DNA of 7,329 nucleotides, taken from contig JABSPC010000280.1 of the NCBI GenBank assembly GCA_013215515.1, positions 1-7,329 on the forward strand, in the 5' to 3' direction. Position 1 is the stretch's first letter, and every line of letters starts with the position of its first letter. A model generated the notes under the pieces. That model saw nothing but the letters and a program-made list of their open reading frames with translations, ran no database searches and was not told where the DNA came from. Origin of the DNA: Crocinitomicaceae bacterium (GTDB taxonomy: Bacteria > Bacteroidota > Bacteroidia > Flavobacteriales_D > Crocinitomicaceae). This document shows, piece by piece, positions 1 through 6,980 of the stretch. Position numbers and translations under genes: made by a program.

Positions 1-2851
1 AATATCTTGTACCAATACATCTGTTGTATACCATTTGGTTCAACCCTTCATTACTATGTGTTGTTGCTGCTACTGGACAAACTGTCTCACAAGGCGCGTG
101 ATTACAGTGATGACACATCATCGGTTGGTGAACAACCATTGGGTTCTCCGCTGCCTCTTCAGCCGCTTTGAAGAATTCCATTTTGCTCATGCCATGATCC
201 GTACGAGTACCTGGCGCTGCTTCTACATCAGATGCGTAATAACGGTCAATTCTCAACCAGTGCATTTCACGCCCTCTTCTAATTTCATCTTTACCTACAA
301 CAGGAACATTGTTTTCCGATTGACAAGCAATCAAACAAGTACCACATCCGATACAAGATGAAAGGTCGATAGTCATACCCCAACGGTGACCGATTTTCTC
401 AACAGGATGTGCATCCCATAAATCAAATTCAGACATTGGTGCGTCAACGTGATGCCCATGCTCGTCCAGTTTTTGCAATGTCCAAGTTGGGTTATACGCT
501 TCCTTACTTCCTTCTTTATCGTAAGTACTTTTTGTAGTTTCTCTAACAACTGAGTGACGACCCATTACTGTTGAATGAATCTGCGTCGCTGCAATTTGAT
601 GTATTCCTTCAGCATCAGTAAGTGTACCCGAAGCGTAAGTAGAATAAGTTCCGTTCGAAAGGCTAGTAAATGCAAATGCGTTAGCTCCGATTGAAGCAGG
701 CTTTCCATTTTCACCTTCTATGTGACCTCCGTATTCTTTTGTTTGATAAGCTCCCTTACCAATCTTTTCTCCATTTCCACCTCTACCGTATCCAAGAGCG
801 ACACCTACAGTGCCGATTGCTTGCCCAGGCAATGGGAAAACAGGAAGTGTAATTTTTGTTCCGTTTACTTTAACAGTAGCTTTATTTAATCCGTTTTCTT
901 GATCGAAAGTAGTTGCATAACCCTTTTTCGTCATTGTAGTTGGATTCATTGTAAAGTAGTTGTCCCAAGTCGCTTTCGTCATTGGATCTGGCATCTCTTG
1001 CAACCATGGGTTGTTTGCATGCGCTCCAACTCCCATTGCTGCTTTTTGATACATTACAATTTCTGTGCTACCGCTTACTTTGGCAAATTTCAATTCTGAC
1101 ATTGATCCCTCAATGAAATCAGGGTTTGAAGTTTCAACTTCCATCATGTTATCACAACTGTTGTGAACCATCATGTTCCAATAGGTATGGAAGTCAGAAT
1201 ATTTAGTTTGCTCAGGGTCTTGGAAACCGTGCTGATCCCAAAGACCTTGAATAAATTTATACGCTACTTGAGAATCTTTCCCACCTCTTGTTTCTTCTCC
1301 AGCCCAAACCAAAAATGATTCTAATGCAGAAGCAGTATTATGAAGAGGACGGATTGTTGGTTGACCAACACCGTAATGGTGTTTTACTGGCCAATGGTCC
1401 GTCCAAGATTCAAGTGAATGAAGATCAGATGCAACATATTTACAATTTACTGTTGTTTCGTCAGCGTAAAGCGACATTGAAACTGAAGTCTTCACTTTTT
1501 TCAATCCCTTAGCGAATGCTTTACCATTTGGAAGAGTGTATACTGGATTTACTCCATAAAAAATAACTCCATCAGGTCCATTTCCATTGGCAACATCACT
1601 TGCAAATTTGCTCATTTTGTCATCTTGTGACTTGAACAAATTGATCGGATTATTTACGTTTATCGTTGAATTGTATGCTCCTAAAACGTGGTTCAGTTTA
1701 TTCGTAAGAATTTGAACTGATGTTTCGTTCGATCCACATACAATTATTGATTCAGATTTTGAATGCTTAAGTGCCTCAATTGCTTTATCAGCAGCTGTTT
1801 TAGGACCTTCCTTTAAACTAGAAGAAACTCCCGAATCAACACCAAATCCTTTCAAGATATAAGAAAGAACATTCGCTTGCTCAGAAGGCTTGATCATTGC
1901 TCTAACATCTGCGTTAGAACCTGTAATCGACAACATTGATTCAAACTGGAAGTGCTTAGACATCCACTCAGCATCTGGGTTTCTTGTTTCTCCATATTGA
2001 GGAGCGAACATTGTTGGCATTAACCATGAGTTCAAGAAGTCCGCACCAACAGAAACGATTGTTTTTGCTTTAGAGAAATCATAGCTAGGAATAATCCCTG
2101 GCTTATCCTCAGCATCTGGATCTACCATCTCATTTCCTTCTGTATCCATCATTGGCTTGCTAACAACTTTCAAAGAAGCTTTGTTTGCAGCTCTCATCCC
2201 AGCATATGATACAGCATCATATTCGATATGATCAAATTTATCTTCCCCAATAGATACACCTAATAATCTAATTGATTCTCTAACTGAAGGACTGATAAGA
2301 GTATTGGATACTACAACAACTTTATTAGCTGATTTCAATCCAGTTTTAACTCCTTTTTCTAAATCTCGGTATGATTTCGGATCACCTTTAATAGTAGGTC
2401 TTGTCAATCTTTCGCTATCGTAAAGTCCTAAAACAGACGCTGCAATTTGCGGATTAATTGAACCACTAGTGATTCCGTAATCTTTATTTCCTTTTATGAA
2501 GATTGGTCGCCCTTCTCTTGTTTTAACAAGAATACTTGCATACGACATTCCATCGTAGTAAGTAGAAGCATACCAGGTTGGCATTCCAGGTATAACATCC
2601 TCTGGTTTGTTTACATAAGGAATAGCCTTAGTAACAGGAGCCTCACATGCTGCAACCGTAGCTGCGGCAACACTGAACCCTAAAAACTTAAGGAAATCTC
2701 TACGTCCTGTAGATGACTCCTGAAGACTTTCGTCACCCAAAAACTCTTCAACTGAATTTTGAGCTGGAAACTCTTTATCGCCGGATTCTAGAAATTGTGG
2801 AGTTTCATTCAACTCATCAATTCCTTTCCAATATTTTCTTTCCATTGCCAT
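1..2851 (-). CDS. actB: Alternative complex III subunit ActB (molybdopterin-oxidoreductase-like plus Fe-S protein), 3' end cut off
   Basis: This is the periplasmic iron-sulfur subunit of alternative complex III, a quinol oxidase complex that replaces bc1. The minus-strand frame stays open from the ATG at 2851 to the window edge: 950 codons plus one base, C-terminus missing. An extended N-region precedes a twin-arginine motif (GRRDFLKFLG, Arg50-Arg51) and a hydrophobic stretch ending VAAC (Cys69), as in the Tat-variant ActB family. Residues from about 75 to 790 resemble a molybdopterin oxidoreductase, including a GVNP motif (433-436). This part has no CxxC, only scattered Cys372, Cys470 and Cys566, so it lacks the usual N-terminal cluster; known ActB proteins also carry no molybdenum cofactor. 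The ferredoxin-like domain shows CxxCxxCxxxC (833, 836, 839, 843), CxxCxxxxCxxxC (913, 916, 921, 925) and the start of a third motif at Cys945. The start lies 30 bp after the actA stop; Met3 is an alternative start. The order actA-actB supports an operon. Confidence 0.95.
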   Translation of the reverse strand, partial: MAMERKYWKGIDELNETPQFLESGDKEFPAQNSVEEFLGDESLQESSTGRRDFLKFLGFSVAAATVAACEAPVTKAIPYVNKPEDVIPGMPTWYASTYYDGMSYASILVKTREGRPIFIKGNKDYGITSGSINPQIAASVLGLYDSERLTRPTIKGDPKSYRDLEKGVKTGLKSANKVVVVSNTLISPSVRESIRLLGVSIGEDKFDHIEYDAVSYAGMRAANKASLKVVSKPMMDTEGNEMVDPDAEDKPGIIPSYDFSKAKTIVSVGADFLNSWLMPTMFAPQYGETRNPDAEWMSKHFQFESMLSITGSNADVRAMIKPSEQANVLSYILKGFGVDSGVSSSLKEGPKTAADKAIEALKHSKSESIIVCGSNETSVQILTNKLNHVLGAYNSTINVNNPINLFKSQDDKMSKFASDVANGNGPDGVIFYGVNPVYTLPNGKAFAKGLKKVKTSVSMSLYADETTVNCKYVASDLHSLESWTDHWPVKHHYGVGQPTIRPLHNTASALESFLVWAGEETRGGKDSQVAYKFIQGLWDQHGFQDPEQTKYSDFHTYWNMMVHNSCDNMMEVETSNPDFIEGSMSELKFAKVSGSTEIVMYQKAAMGVGAHANNPWLQEMPDPMTKATWDNYFTMNPTTMTKKGYATTFDQENGLNKATVKVNGTKITLPVFPLPGQAIGTVGVALGYGRGGNGEKIGKGAYQTKEYGGHIEGENGKPASIGANAFAFTSLSNGTYSTYASGTLTDAEGIHQIAATQIHSTVMGRHSVVRETTKSTYDKEGSKEAYNPTWTLQKLDEHGHHVDAPMSEFDLWDAHPVEKIGHRWGMTIDLSSCIGCGTCLIACQSENNVPVVGKDEIRRGREMHWLRIDRYYASDVEAAPGTRTDHGMSKMEFFKAAEEAAENPMVVHQPMMCHHCNHAPCETVCPVAATTHSNEGLNQMVYNRCIGTRY

Positions 2852-2881
2852 ATTCTTATTTCGAATTCTTCTAGTAATTGA

Positions 2882-4222
2882 TTAATAGTGGCACTTAGCA
2901 CATTCCCATCCACCAAGTTCTTTAACAGTTACTTTATCATCTTCCAAGTACTCACTGTATAGAGCTTTATTACCACTCATAAGTCTCTTGTGAATTTCGT
3001 TGTAATAACCATTCTTACCTTGATCTTTCGTATTAATTGGTCCATCAGTAATTGCTTTCTCCTGATGACATTCAATACACCAACCCATAGTAAGTGTTGC
3101 TTTTGTTAAAGGAATGTTTCCTTCAATTTTGTTTAATTCAGAAACGGGTTGAACCATTGCTGTTTCAGTCATTTTCGTCATGTCTCCGTGACACTGAATA
3201 CAATCAACTTCACCTACAACAACGTGTTGTTTGTGATTGAAATAAACGTGATCTGGTAAAACGTGAACCTTGTTCCAAATAATTGGCTTCGTAACGTTTG
3301 TGTATTTCTTACCATCCCAACCTGCAGCATCGTAGATTTTTTGAATTTGTGCAACTTGCGCGCCTTCACCTTTGATTTGCTTGTGACAGTTCATACAAAC
3401 ATTAACAGAAGGAATTCCTGCTGTTTTTGATTCAGTAACTGAGTTGTGACAGTATCTACAATCAATTCCATTCTCACCAGTGTGAACACTGTGAGGGAAT
3501 TCAATTGGTTGTGAAGGCTGATACCCTTCCATGATACCGATAGAATATAAGCCTAAGAATAATGTTACAATTAAACCGACAACGATTACTAATCCACCAA
3601 GCCCAACATACTTTCTATTTACCCAAGCCCATTGTTTGAATTCGTCAGCATAACTCATGCTAGCATCAAAACTGCCACCTGAAGCTTCAGCGTCAGCACT
3701 TTTCAATTGACGGCGAACACCTCCAACCGATAAGATGATAACTATAAAAAGCCCACCAACAACGTACCAGATCCATCCAAGTCCAGACTCATCAGAATCA
3801 CCTTCACTACCTGAGCCACCAGTTTCTTCTCCGTCTACTTTTATTTCTTGATCATCTACCCAATCCAAGATTGAGATGATTTGCTCATCGGTCATTTGAC
3901 CACCGAACTTTGTCATCGAAGTACCAGACCATTTAAGACGACCTTCAACATACGAATTCATCGTAGCCGCTTTGTCTTGATCACGTACCCATTGGATAAT
4001 TACGTCTTCACCTGCACCCTTTGCTTCCCAACGACCTCTTACGCCGTAAAGTTTAGGTCCAGTCATGTCATCAAATATTTTGTGACATGTAGCACATTTC
4101 GCCTTAAAAAGATCGCCTCCTTGTGCTTGTGAGTTGAATGCCCCTGCTAAAAACAACACTGTTAAAGCACTGAGACGCCATTTGTTAAAATTTCTAAACA
4201 TCTGACTACTAGATATTTTCAT
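2882..4222 (-). CDS. actA: Alternative complex III subunit ActA, six-haem membrane-anchored cytochrome c
   Basis: This is the multihaem cytochrome c subunit of alternative complex III, which carries electrons from the complex to a periplasmic acceptor or oxidase. The 446-residue protein begins with a signal peptide (about 1-34, hydrophobic core LSALTVLFLAGAF). A class I monohaem domain follows, with CATCH at 43-47 and probable axial Met103 in SGTSMTKF. An acidic Gly/Ser linker (about 129-147) leads to two membrane helices (about 149-169 and 204-230), with a charged loop between them that should be cytoplasmic. The C-terminal domain has five CxxCH sites: 255-259, 276-280, 341-345, 382-386 and 441-445, the last one residue from the C-terminus. 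FPHSVH (244, 247) and FNHKQH (330, 333) offer distal histidine ligands, as in the pentahaem ActA/cytochrome c3-like family. The N-terminal haem domain is thus additional to the usual five haems. Met8 (4201) is a possible alternative start with an equally good signal peptide. It is the first gene of the act operon, with its own promoter upstream. Confidence 0.95.
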   Translation of the reverse strand: MKISSSQMFRNFNKWRLSALTVLFLAGAFNSQAQGGDLFKAKCATCHKIFDDMTGPKLYGVRGRWEAKGAGEDVIIQWVRDQDKAATMNSYVEGRLKWSGTSMTKFGGQMTDEQIISILDWVDDQEIKVDGEETGGSGSEGDSDESGLGWIWYVVGGLFIVIILSVGGVRRQLKSADAEASGGSFDASMSYADEFKQWAWVNRKYVGLGGLVIVVGLIVTLFLGLYSIGIMEGYQPSQPIEFPHSVHTGENGIDCRYCHNSVTESKTAGIPSVNVCMNCHKQIKGEGAQVAQIQKIYDAAGWDGKKYTNVTKPIIWNKVHVLPDHVYFNHKQHVVVGEVDCIQCHGDMTKMTETAMVQPVSELNKIEGNIPLTKATLTMGWCIECHQEKAITDGPINTKDQGKNGYYNEIHKRLMSGNKALYSEYLEDDKVTVKELGGWECAKCHY

Positions 4223-4269
4223 ATAAAAAACTGTTAGTCCAAAGCCAAAAAAACGCTTTTTGACGCAAG

Positions 4270-4277
4270 CAAATTTA
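4270..4277 (-). promoter_or_regulatory. Probable -7 box of the actA promoter
   Basis: Read on the minus strand, this is TAAATTTG, a full match to the Bacteroidota sigma-A -7 consensus TAnnTTTG. It lies 47 bp upstream of the actA start, which would give a 5' leader of roughly 40 bases. No TTG or TTTG is found at the expected -33 distance; the closest is CTG in the phased repeat array, so an activator may be needed. The match is seen directly; activity is inferred. Confidence 0.55.
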
Positions 4278-4286
4278 GCAGAATTG

Positions 4287-4312
4287 TTACACTCCGTGAC
4301 AGTTTTATGACA
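4287..4312 (-). repeat. Three helically phased TGTCA-like repeats upstream of the actA -7 box
   Basis: On the plus strand these read TTACA (4287-4291), TGACA (4297-4301) and TGACA (4308-4312), so the minus strand carries TGTCA, TGTCA and TGTAA in the direction of actA. Start-to-start spacing is 10 and 11 bp, one helical turn each, placing all copies on one DNA face. The array begins 9 bp upstream of the actA -7 box and covers the -33 region, a natural position for an operator or activator site. No regulator can be named. Confidence 0.35.
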
Positions 4313-4448
4313 ATTTCGGCTCAGAAATAATTAATTTAAAATCATTCTAAATAAGCTTTATCGTCCATATATATTCAACTCATAGATTTACAACTAATTC
4401 GCGAGGAAGATCTGAGCCTTAGGCACGAAGATTGATTAAACAATTTTG

Positions 4449-4456
4449 TATTTTTA
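4449..4456 (+). promoter_or_regulatory. Weak -7 box candidate for the SPOR-rnpA-S41 cluster
   Basis: TATTTTTA within TTGTATTTTTACA resembles the Bacteroidota -7 box TAnnTTTG with the final G replaced by A. It lies 23 bp before the ATG of the SPOR gene. The nearest upstream TTG (4432-4434) leaves only 14 bp, shorter than the usual 19-21, so the match is weak. The position in front of the first gene of a rightward cluster is the main support. Confidence 0.25.
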
Positions 4457-4479
4457 CACATCAGAAATGAACAACGATT

Positions 4480-4899
4480 ATGATTAAAATTTTATTGATT
4501 GGGTTGATTTGCTTTAGCGGTTCAATGATTTTTGCTCAAGAAGGCAATATAAAGGTTATTAAAGACAACCGAATAAATGCTCTTGTAGCAAAGCAAAGTA
4601 AAATCACCCCCCCTGATGTTAAGCCTCATATAGATGGTTTCAGAGTTCAATTGTACTTTGATTCTGAACGTGGTAATATTAATGATGCTCGTTCACGATT
4701 CATTTCTCGATTCCCTAAGATCGATACTTATGTGGATTACAACGCGCCCAATTTCTTTTTAAAAGTTGGAGACTTCAGAACTAGATTAGAAGCGGAAAAA
4801 GTAAAAGCCGCTATAACCGTAGAATTTCCAACTAGCTTTATCATTAAAGAAGACATCTTTTTACCTCGTTTAGATAAAGAAGATTCTTTCGATAATTGA
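4480..4899 (+). CDS. Small secreted SPOR-domain protein
   Basis: This 139-residue protein has a signal peptide (about 1-19, MIKILLIGLICFSGSMIFAQ, cleavage near Ala19-Gln20) and no further membrane segment, so it should be periplasmic. A short spacer is followed by one SPOR domain at about 50-126. The evidence for it is the opening GFRVQLYF strand, an amphipathic helix with DARSRFISRFP, a central NFFLKVGDFRTRLEAEKVKAAI block matching the conserved V-G-F/D-R-A pattern, and the closing strand FIIKEDI. SPOR domains bind glycan strands of peptidoglycan that lack stem peptides, often at division sites; which process this copy serves cannot be told. The C-terminal tail is short and charged. It is the first gene of the rightward cluster, 16 bp before rnpA. 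No Shine-Dalgarno sequence is visible at the ATG, as is common in Bacteroidota; the signal peptide supports this start. Confidence 0.85.
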   Translation: MIKILLIGLICFSGSMIFAQEGNIKVIKDNRINALVAKQSKITPPDVKPHIDGFRVQLYFDSERGNINDARSRFISRFPKIDTYVDYNAPNFFLKVGDFRTRLEAEKVKAAITVEFPTSFIIKEDIFLPRLDKEDSFDN

Positions 4900-4915
4900 T
4901 TTTATCACACCCTGA

Positions 4916-5311
4916 ATGAACCAATCCTTTGGTAAAGCATACAAGTTATGCAGCAAGAAGCTCATAGATGAAGTTTTCGAATCAGGAGTGACGGTTAAAT
5001 CTTATCCGCTCATTGTAAAATATAAATTGGTGGATCTAAAAGGTGATACTCCTTTTCAAATGCTAATATCTGCTCCTAAGAGAACCTTTAAAAGTGCAAT
5101 TGAGAGAAACAGGATAAAACGATTGTGTAAAGAGGCCATTAGAAAGAACAAACGAATTCTAGAAGAGCCATTAAACCGCAGAGAATTAAATATGGCCATT
5201 TGCCTAATATATAGTGCCAAGGAAGAATTGGCAATCGAGCAATTGAATCGCAAGACTCAAAAACTGTTCAACAAAATAATAGATGATTTAGATGAAAATA
5301 TTCAGAAGTAA
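4916..5311 (+). CDS. rnpA: Ribonuclease P protein component
   Basis: This is the protein subunit of RNase P, which works with the catalytic RnpB RNA to remove 5' leaders from precursor tRNAs. The 131 residues are close to the family's usual length of about 110-130. The RNR signature is clear: ERNRIKRLCKEAIRKNK, with Arg64-Asn65-Arg66 at its heart, preceded by the strand QMLISAPKRTFKSA (48-61) and the N-terminal FGKAYKLCSKKLIDEVF block that opens most RnpA proteins. A C-terminal helix (about 100-128) follows. The gene lies between a SPOR gene and an S41 peptidase, with no rpmH, dnaA or yidC in the window, unlike the layout of many other phyla. Its last 20 bp overlap the next gene. rnpB is not in this window. 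Confidence 0.96.
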   Translation: MNQSFGKAYKLCSKKLIDEVFESGVTVKSYPLIVKYKLVDLKGDTPFQMLISAPKRTFKSAIERNRIKRLCKEAIRKNKRILEEPLNRRELNMAICLIYSAKEELAIEQLNRKTQKLFNKIIDDLDENIQK

Positions 5312-6944
5312 TAAATTCCTTTCAAGGGCGATTACAATTGTTCTTATTTCAATTTCAAGTGTTTCGCACTCTCAATCCAATGGATTTGAGGTTGTCAGAA
5401 GCTTAGAGTTAATGGATCAAATCTATGAGTACCTGGAAAAGTATTACGTAGATGATTTAAATGCTGGGAGTCTTTCCAAAACAGCGATTGATGCAATGTT
5501 AAAAGAACTTGATCCTTATACTGTATATTATCATGAGACAGATATTGAAGATTACCGCCTCATGACAACAGGACAATACGGCGGAATTGGCGCATTGATT
5601 CGCAAGATGGGGGAGTACACTTATATCTCAGAGCCTTACGAAGGAAATCCTGCTCATAATTCAGGTTTAATGGCGGGTGATAAAATCCTTGAGATTGATG
5701 GGGAAGACATGAAAGGTAAGCCTTCGAGTGAAGTTTCTACTGCTTTAAAGGGCCCTAAAGCAACAAAGGTGAATATTTTGGTTGAACGAAATGGCGGTGA
5801 AGAGGTTTCTGTTTCATTTGAACGCGCTGAGATTAAAATTCCAGACGTACCTTATTCAGGAATGATCAATGAGACTGTTGGATACATTAAGCTGAGTAGT
5901 TTCACTAAAACGGCATCTCAAGAAGTTATTAAGGCCTATGGAGAATTGACATCAGAAGGAATGCAAAAATTGGTTTTCGATTTACGCGGAAACGGAGGAG
6001 GCCTATTAATTGAGTCTGTGAAAATTGTGAACATGTTCATTCCCAACAATGAAATTGTTGTTACAACAAAAGGACGAGTTGCTGAGGAGAACAGATCGTA
6101 TAAAACAATGAATGACCCTGTCGATCTTGATATCCCAGTTGTAATATTGGTAGATGGAGGTTCGGCTTCCGCAAGTGAAATCGTTTCTGGAAGCTTACAA
6201 GATTTAGACCGCGCAGTAATCATAGGCACGCAGTCTTATGGAAAAGGACTTGTTCAAAGAACTTACGATTTGGATTATGGTTCAAAAATGAAACTTACAA
6301 TCGCTAAATATTATACTCCATCGGGAAGATGTGTACAACGATTAGAGTATTATGACAAATTAGATGGAGAAGGAGTAGAAGAAATTCCAGATTCATTGAT
6401 TCAAATTTTTAAAACTGCAAACGGTCGAGACGTAATCGACGGAAGAGGCGTAGAACCTGACGTTGAAGTAGACGTGAAAGAGTTCAGTAGATTGACTGCT
6501 ACTTTATTCCGCGAGCATTTGGTGTTTGACTATTCAACGAATTATTTCTTTGCACATCGTGAGGATGAAATTGCCGTAAACTTCTCTTTAACAACTTCAG
6601 ATTATGAAGCGTTCAAAAATTTCGTTTTAGAGCATGAATTCACTTATTCAACTGCTTCTGAAGAGATGTTGAAAAAAATGAAAAAAACGGCTGAGGAAGA
6701 GGGCTTTTATGACGACATGGAAACCGAGTACGACTTACTTCTTGAAAAAGTTGTTCCAAGCAAAGAAAGGGATCTAGAAAAGTTCAAACCGGAGATTATG
6801 CACTTAATTGAGAATGAAATCGTTTCACGTTATCATTTCCAAAAAGGCAGGGCCAAACATGCATTTAAAGATGACAAATACATCCAGGCAGCCATCGAAG
6901 TTTTTAACAAAGAGGGAGAGTACGATACTATCTTAGGAAATTAA
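5292..6944 (+). CDS. S41 family C-terminal processing peptidase with PDZ domain
   Basis: This is a secreted serine protease of the CtpA/Prc family, which trims or degrades envelope proteins from their C-termini. The 550 residues start with a signal peptide (about 1-28, ITIVLISISSVSHS). An N-terminal helical part (about 35-90) precedes a PDZ domain (about 90-170, with SGLMAGDKILEIDGEDM) and the S41 core (about 185-395). Core motifs include GYIKLSSF (197-204), LVFDLRGNGGG (227-237) and GGSASASEI (289-297). The catalytic dyad should be Ser293 and Lys318 (SYGKG), 25 residues apart as in E. coli Prc, with Gln322 as the third conserved residue. All are present, so the enzyme should be active. A C-terminal extension of about 150 residues, charged and helical, is found in Bacteroidota members of the family. 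The start overlaps rnpA by 20 bp in another frame; the signal peptide supports it. Substrates are unknown. Confidence 0.95.
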   Translation: MKIFRSNKFLSRAITIVLISISSVSHSQSNGFEVVRSLELMDQIYEYLEKYYVDDLNAGSLSKTAIDAMLKELDPYTVYYHETDIEDYRLMTTGQYGGIGALIRKMGEYTYISEPYEGNPAHNSGLMAGDKILEIDGEDMKGKPSSEVSTALKGPKATKVNILVERNGGEEVSVSFERAEIKIPDVPYSGMINETVGYIKLSSFTKTASQEVIKAYGELTSEGMQKLVFDLRGNGGGLLIESVKIVNMFIPNNEIVVTTKGRVAEENRSYKTMNDPVDLDIPVVILVDGGSASASEIVSGSLQDLDRAVIIGTQSYGKGLVQRTYDLDYGSKMKLTIAKYYTPSGRCVQRLEYYDKLDGEGVEEIPDSLIQIFKTANGRDVIDGRGVEPDVEVDVKEFSRLTATLFREHLVFDYSTNYFFAHREDEIAVNFSLTTSDYEAFKNFVLEHEFTYSTASEEMLKKMKKTAEEEGFYDDMETEYDLLLEKVVPSKERDLEKFKPEIMHLIENEIVSRYHFQKGRAKHAFKDDKYIQAAIEVFNKEGEYDTILGN

Positions 6945-6980
6945 TCGTTTGTCTTAATATACTCAAGTATTACTCTTACT

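Larger units (their letters stand above)
4223..4479. other. Divergent intergenic region between actA and the SPOR-domain gene
   Basis: These 257 bp separate two divergently transcribed units. I see no gene here. The actA side holds a good Bacteroidota -7 box and three phased TGTCA-like repeats. The other side is AT-rich except for a more GC-rich patch at about 4400-4430. A perfect 8-bp inverted repeat (GGCTCAGA at 4318-4325, TCTGAGCC at 4411-4418) brackets the centre with an 85-bp gap; it may be chance. No hairpin followed by a T-run is visible, which is expected because neither unit ends here. Confidence 0.8.

Noticed and set aside
35..361. Plus-strand open frame of 108 codons with many Cys and His
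   Set aside because: It lies antisense to the actB iron-sulfur region; its Cys/Trp/His richness mirrors the reverse strand of a strongly supported gene. No recognisable domain.
899..1512. Two plus-strand open frames (899-1099 and 1288-1512)
   Set aside because: Both are antisense to the continuous actB frame and show no family features.
1..2851. actB as a true molybdenum enzyme (formate dehydrogenase or polysulfide reductase type)
   Set aside because: The N-terminal part lacks the CxxC cluster motif usual in those enzymes, the C-terminal ferredoxin-like domain is fused, and the neighbour is a pentahaem-type ActA, all pointing to alternative complex III.
3881..4132. Plus-strand open frame of 83 codons
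   Set aside because: Antisense to the ActA monohaem domain, whose haem motif and Met ligand establish the real gene.
5056..5253. Minus-strand open frame inside rnpA
   Set aside because: Antisense to the RNR motif region of rnpA; shadow.
5936..6229. Minus-strand open frame inside the S41 gene
   Set aside because: Antisense to the catalytic core of the S41 peptidase, where the plus-strand motifs are unmistakable.
6959..6970. Inverted repeat ATACT-CA-AGTAT after the S41 gene, considered as a terminator
   Set aside because: The stem is only 5 AT-rich pairs with a 2-base loop and no T-run follows; too weak to terminate.
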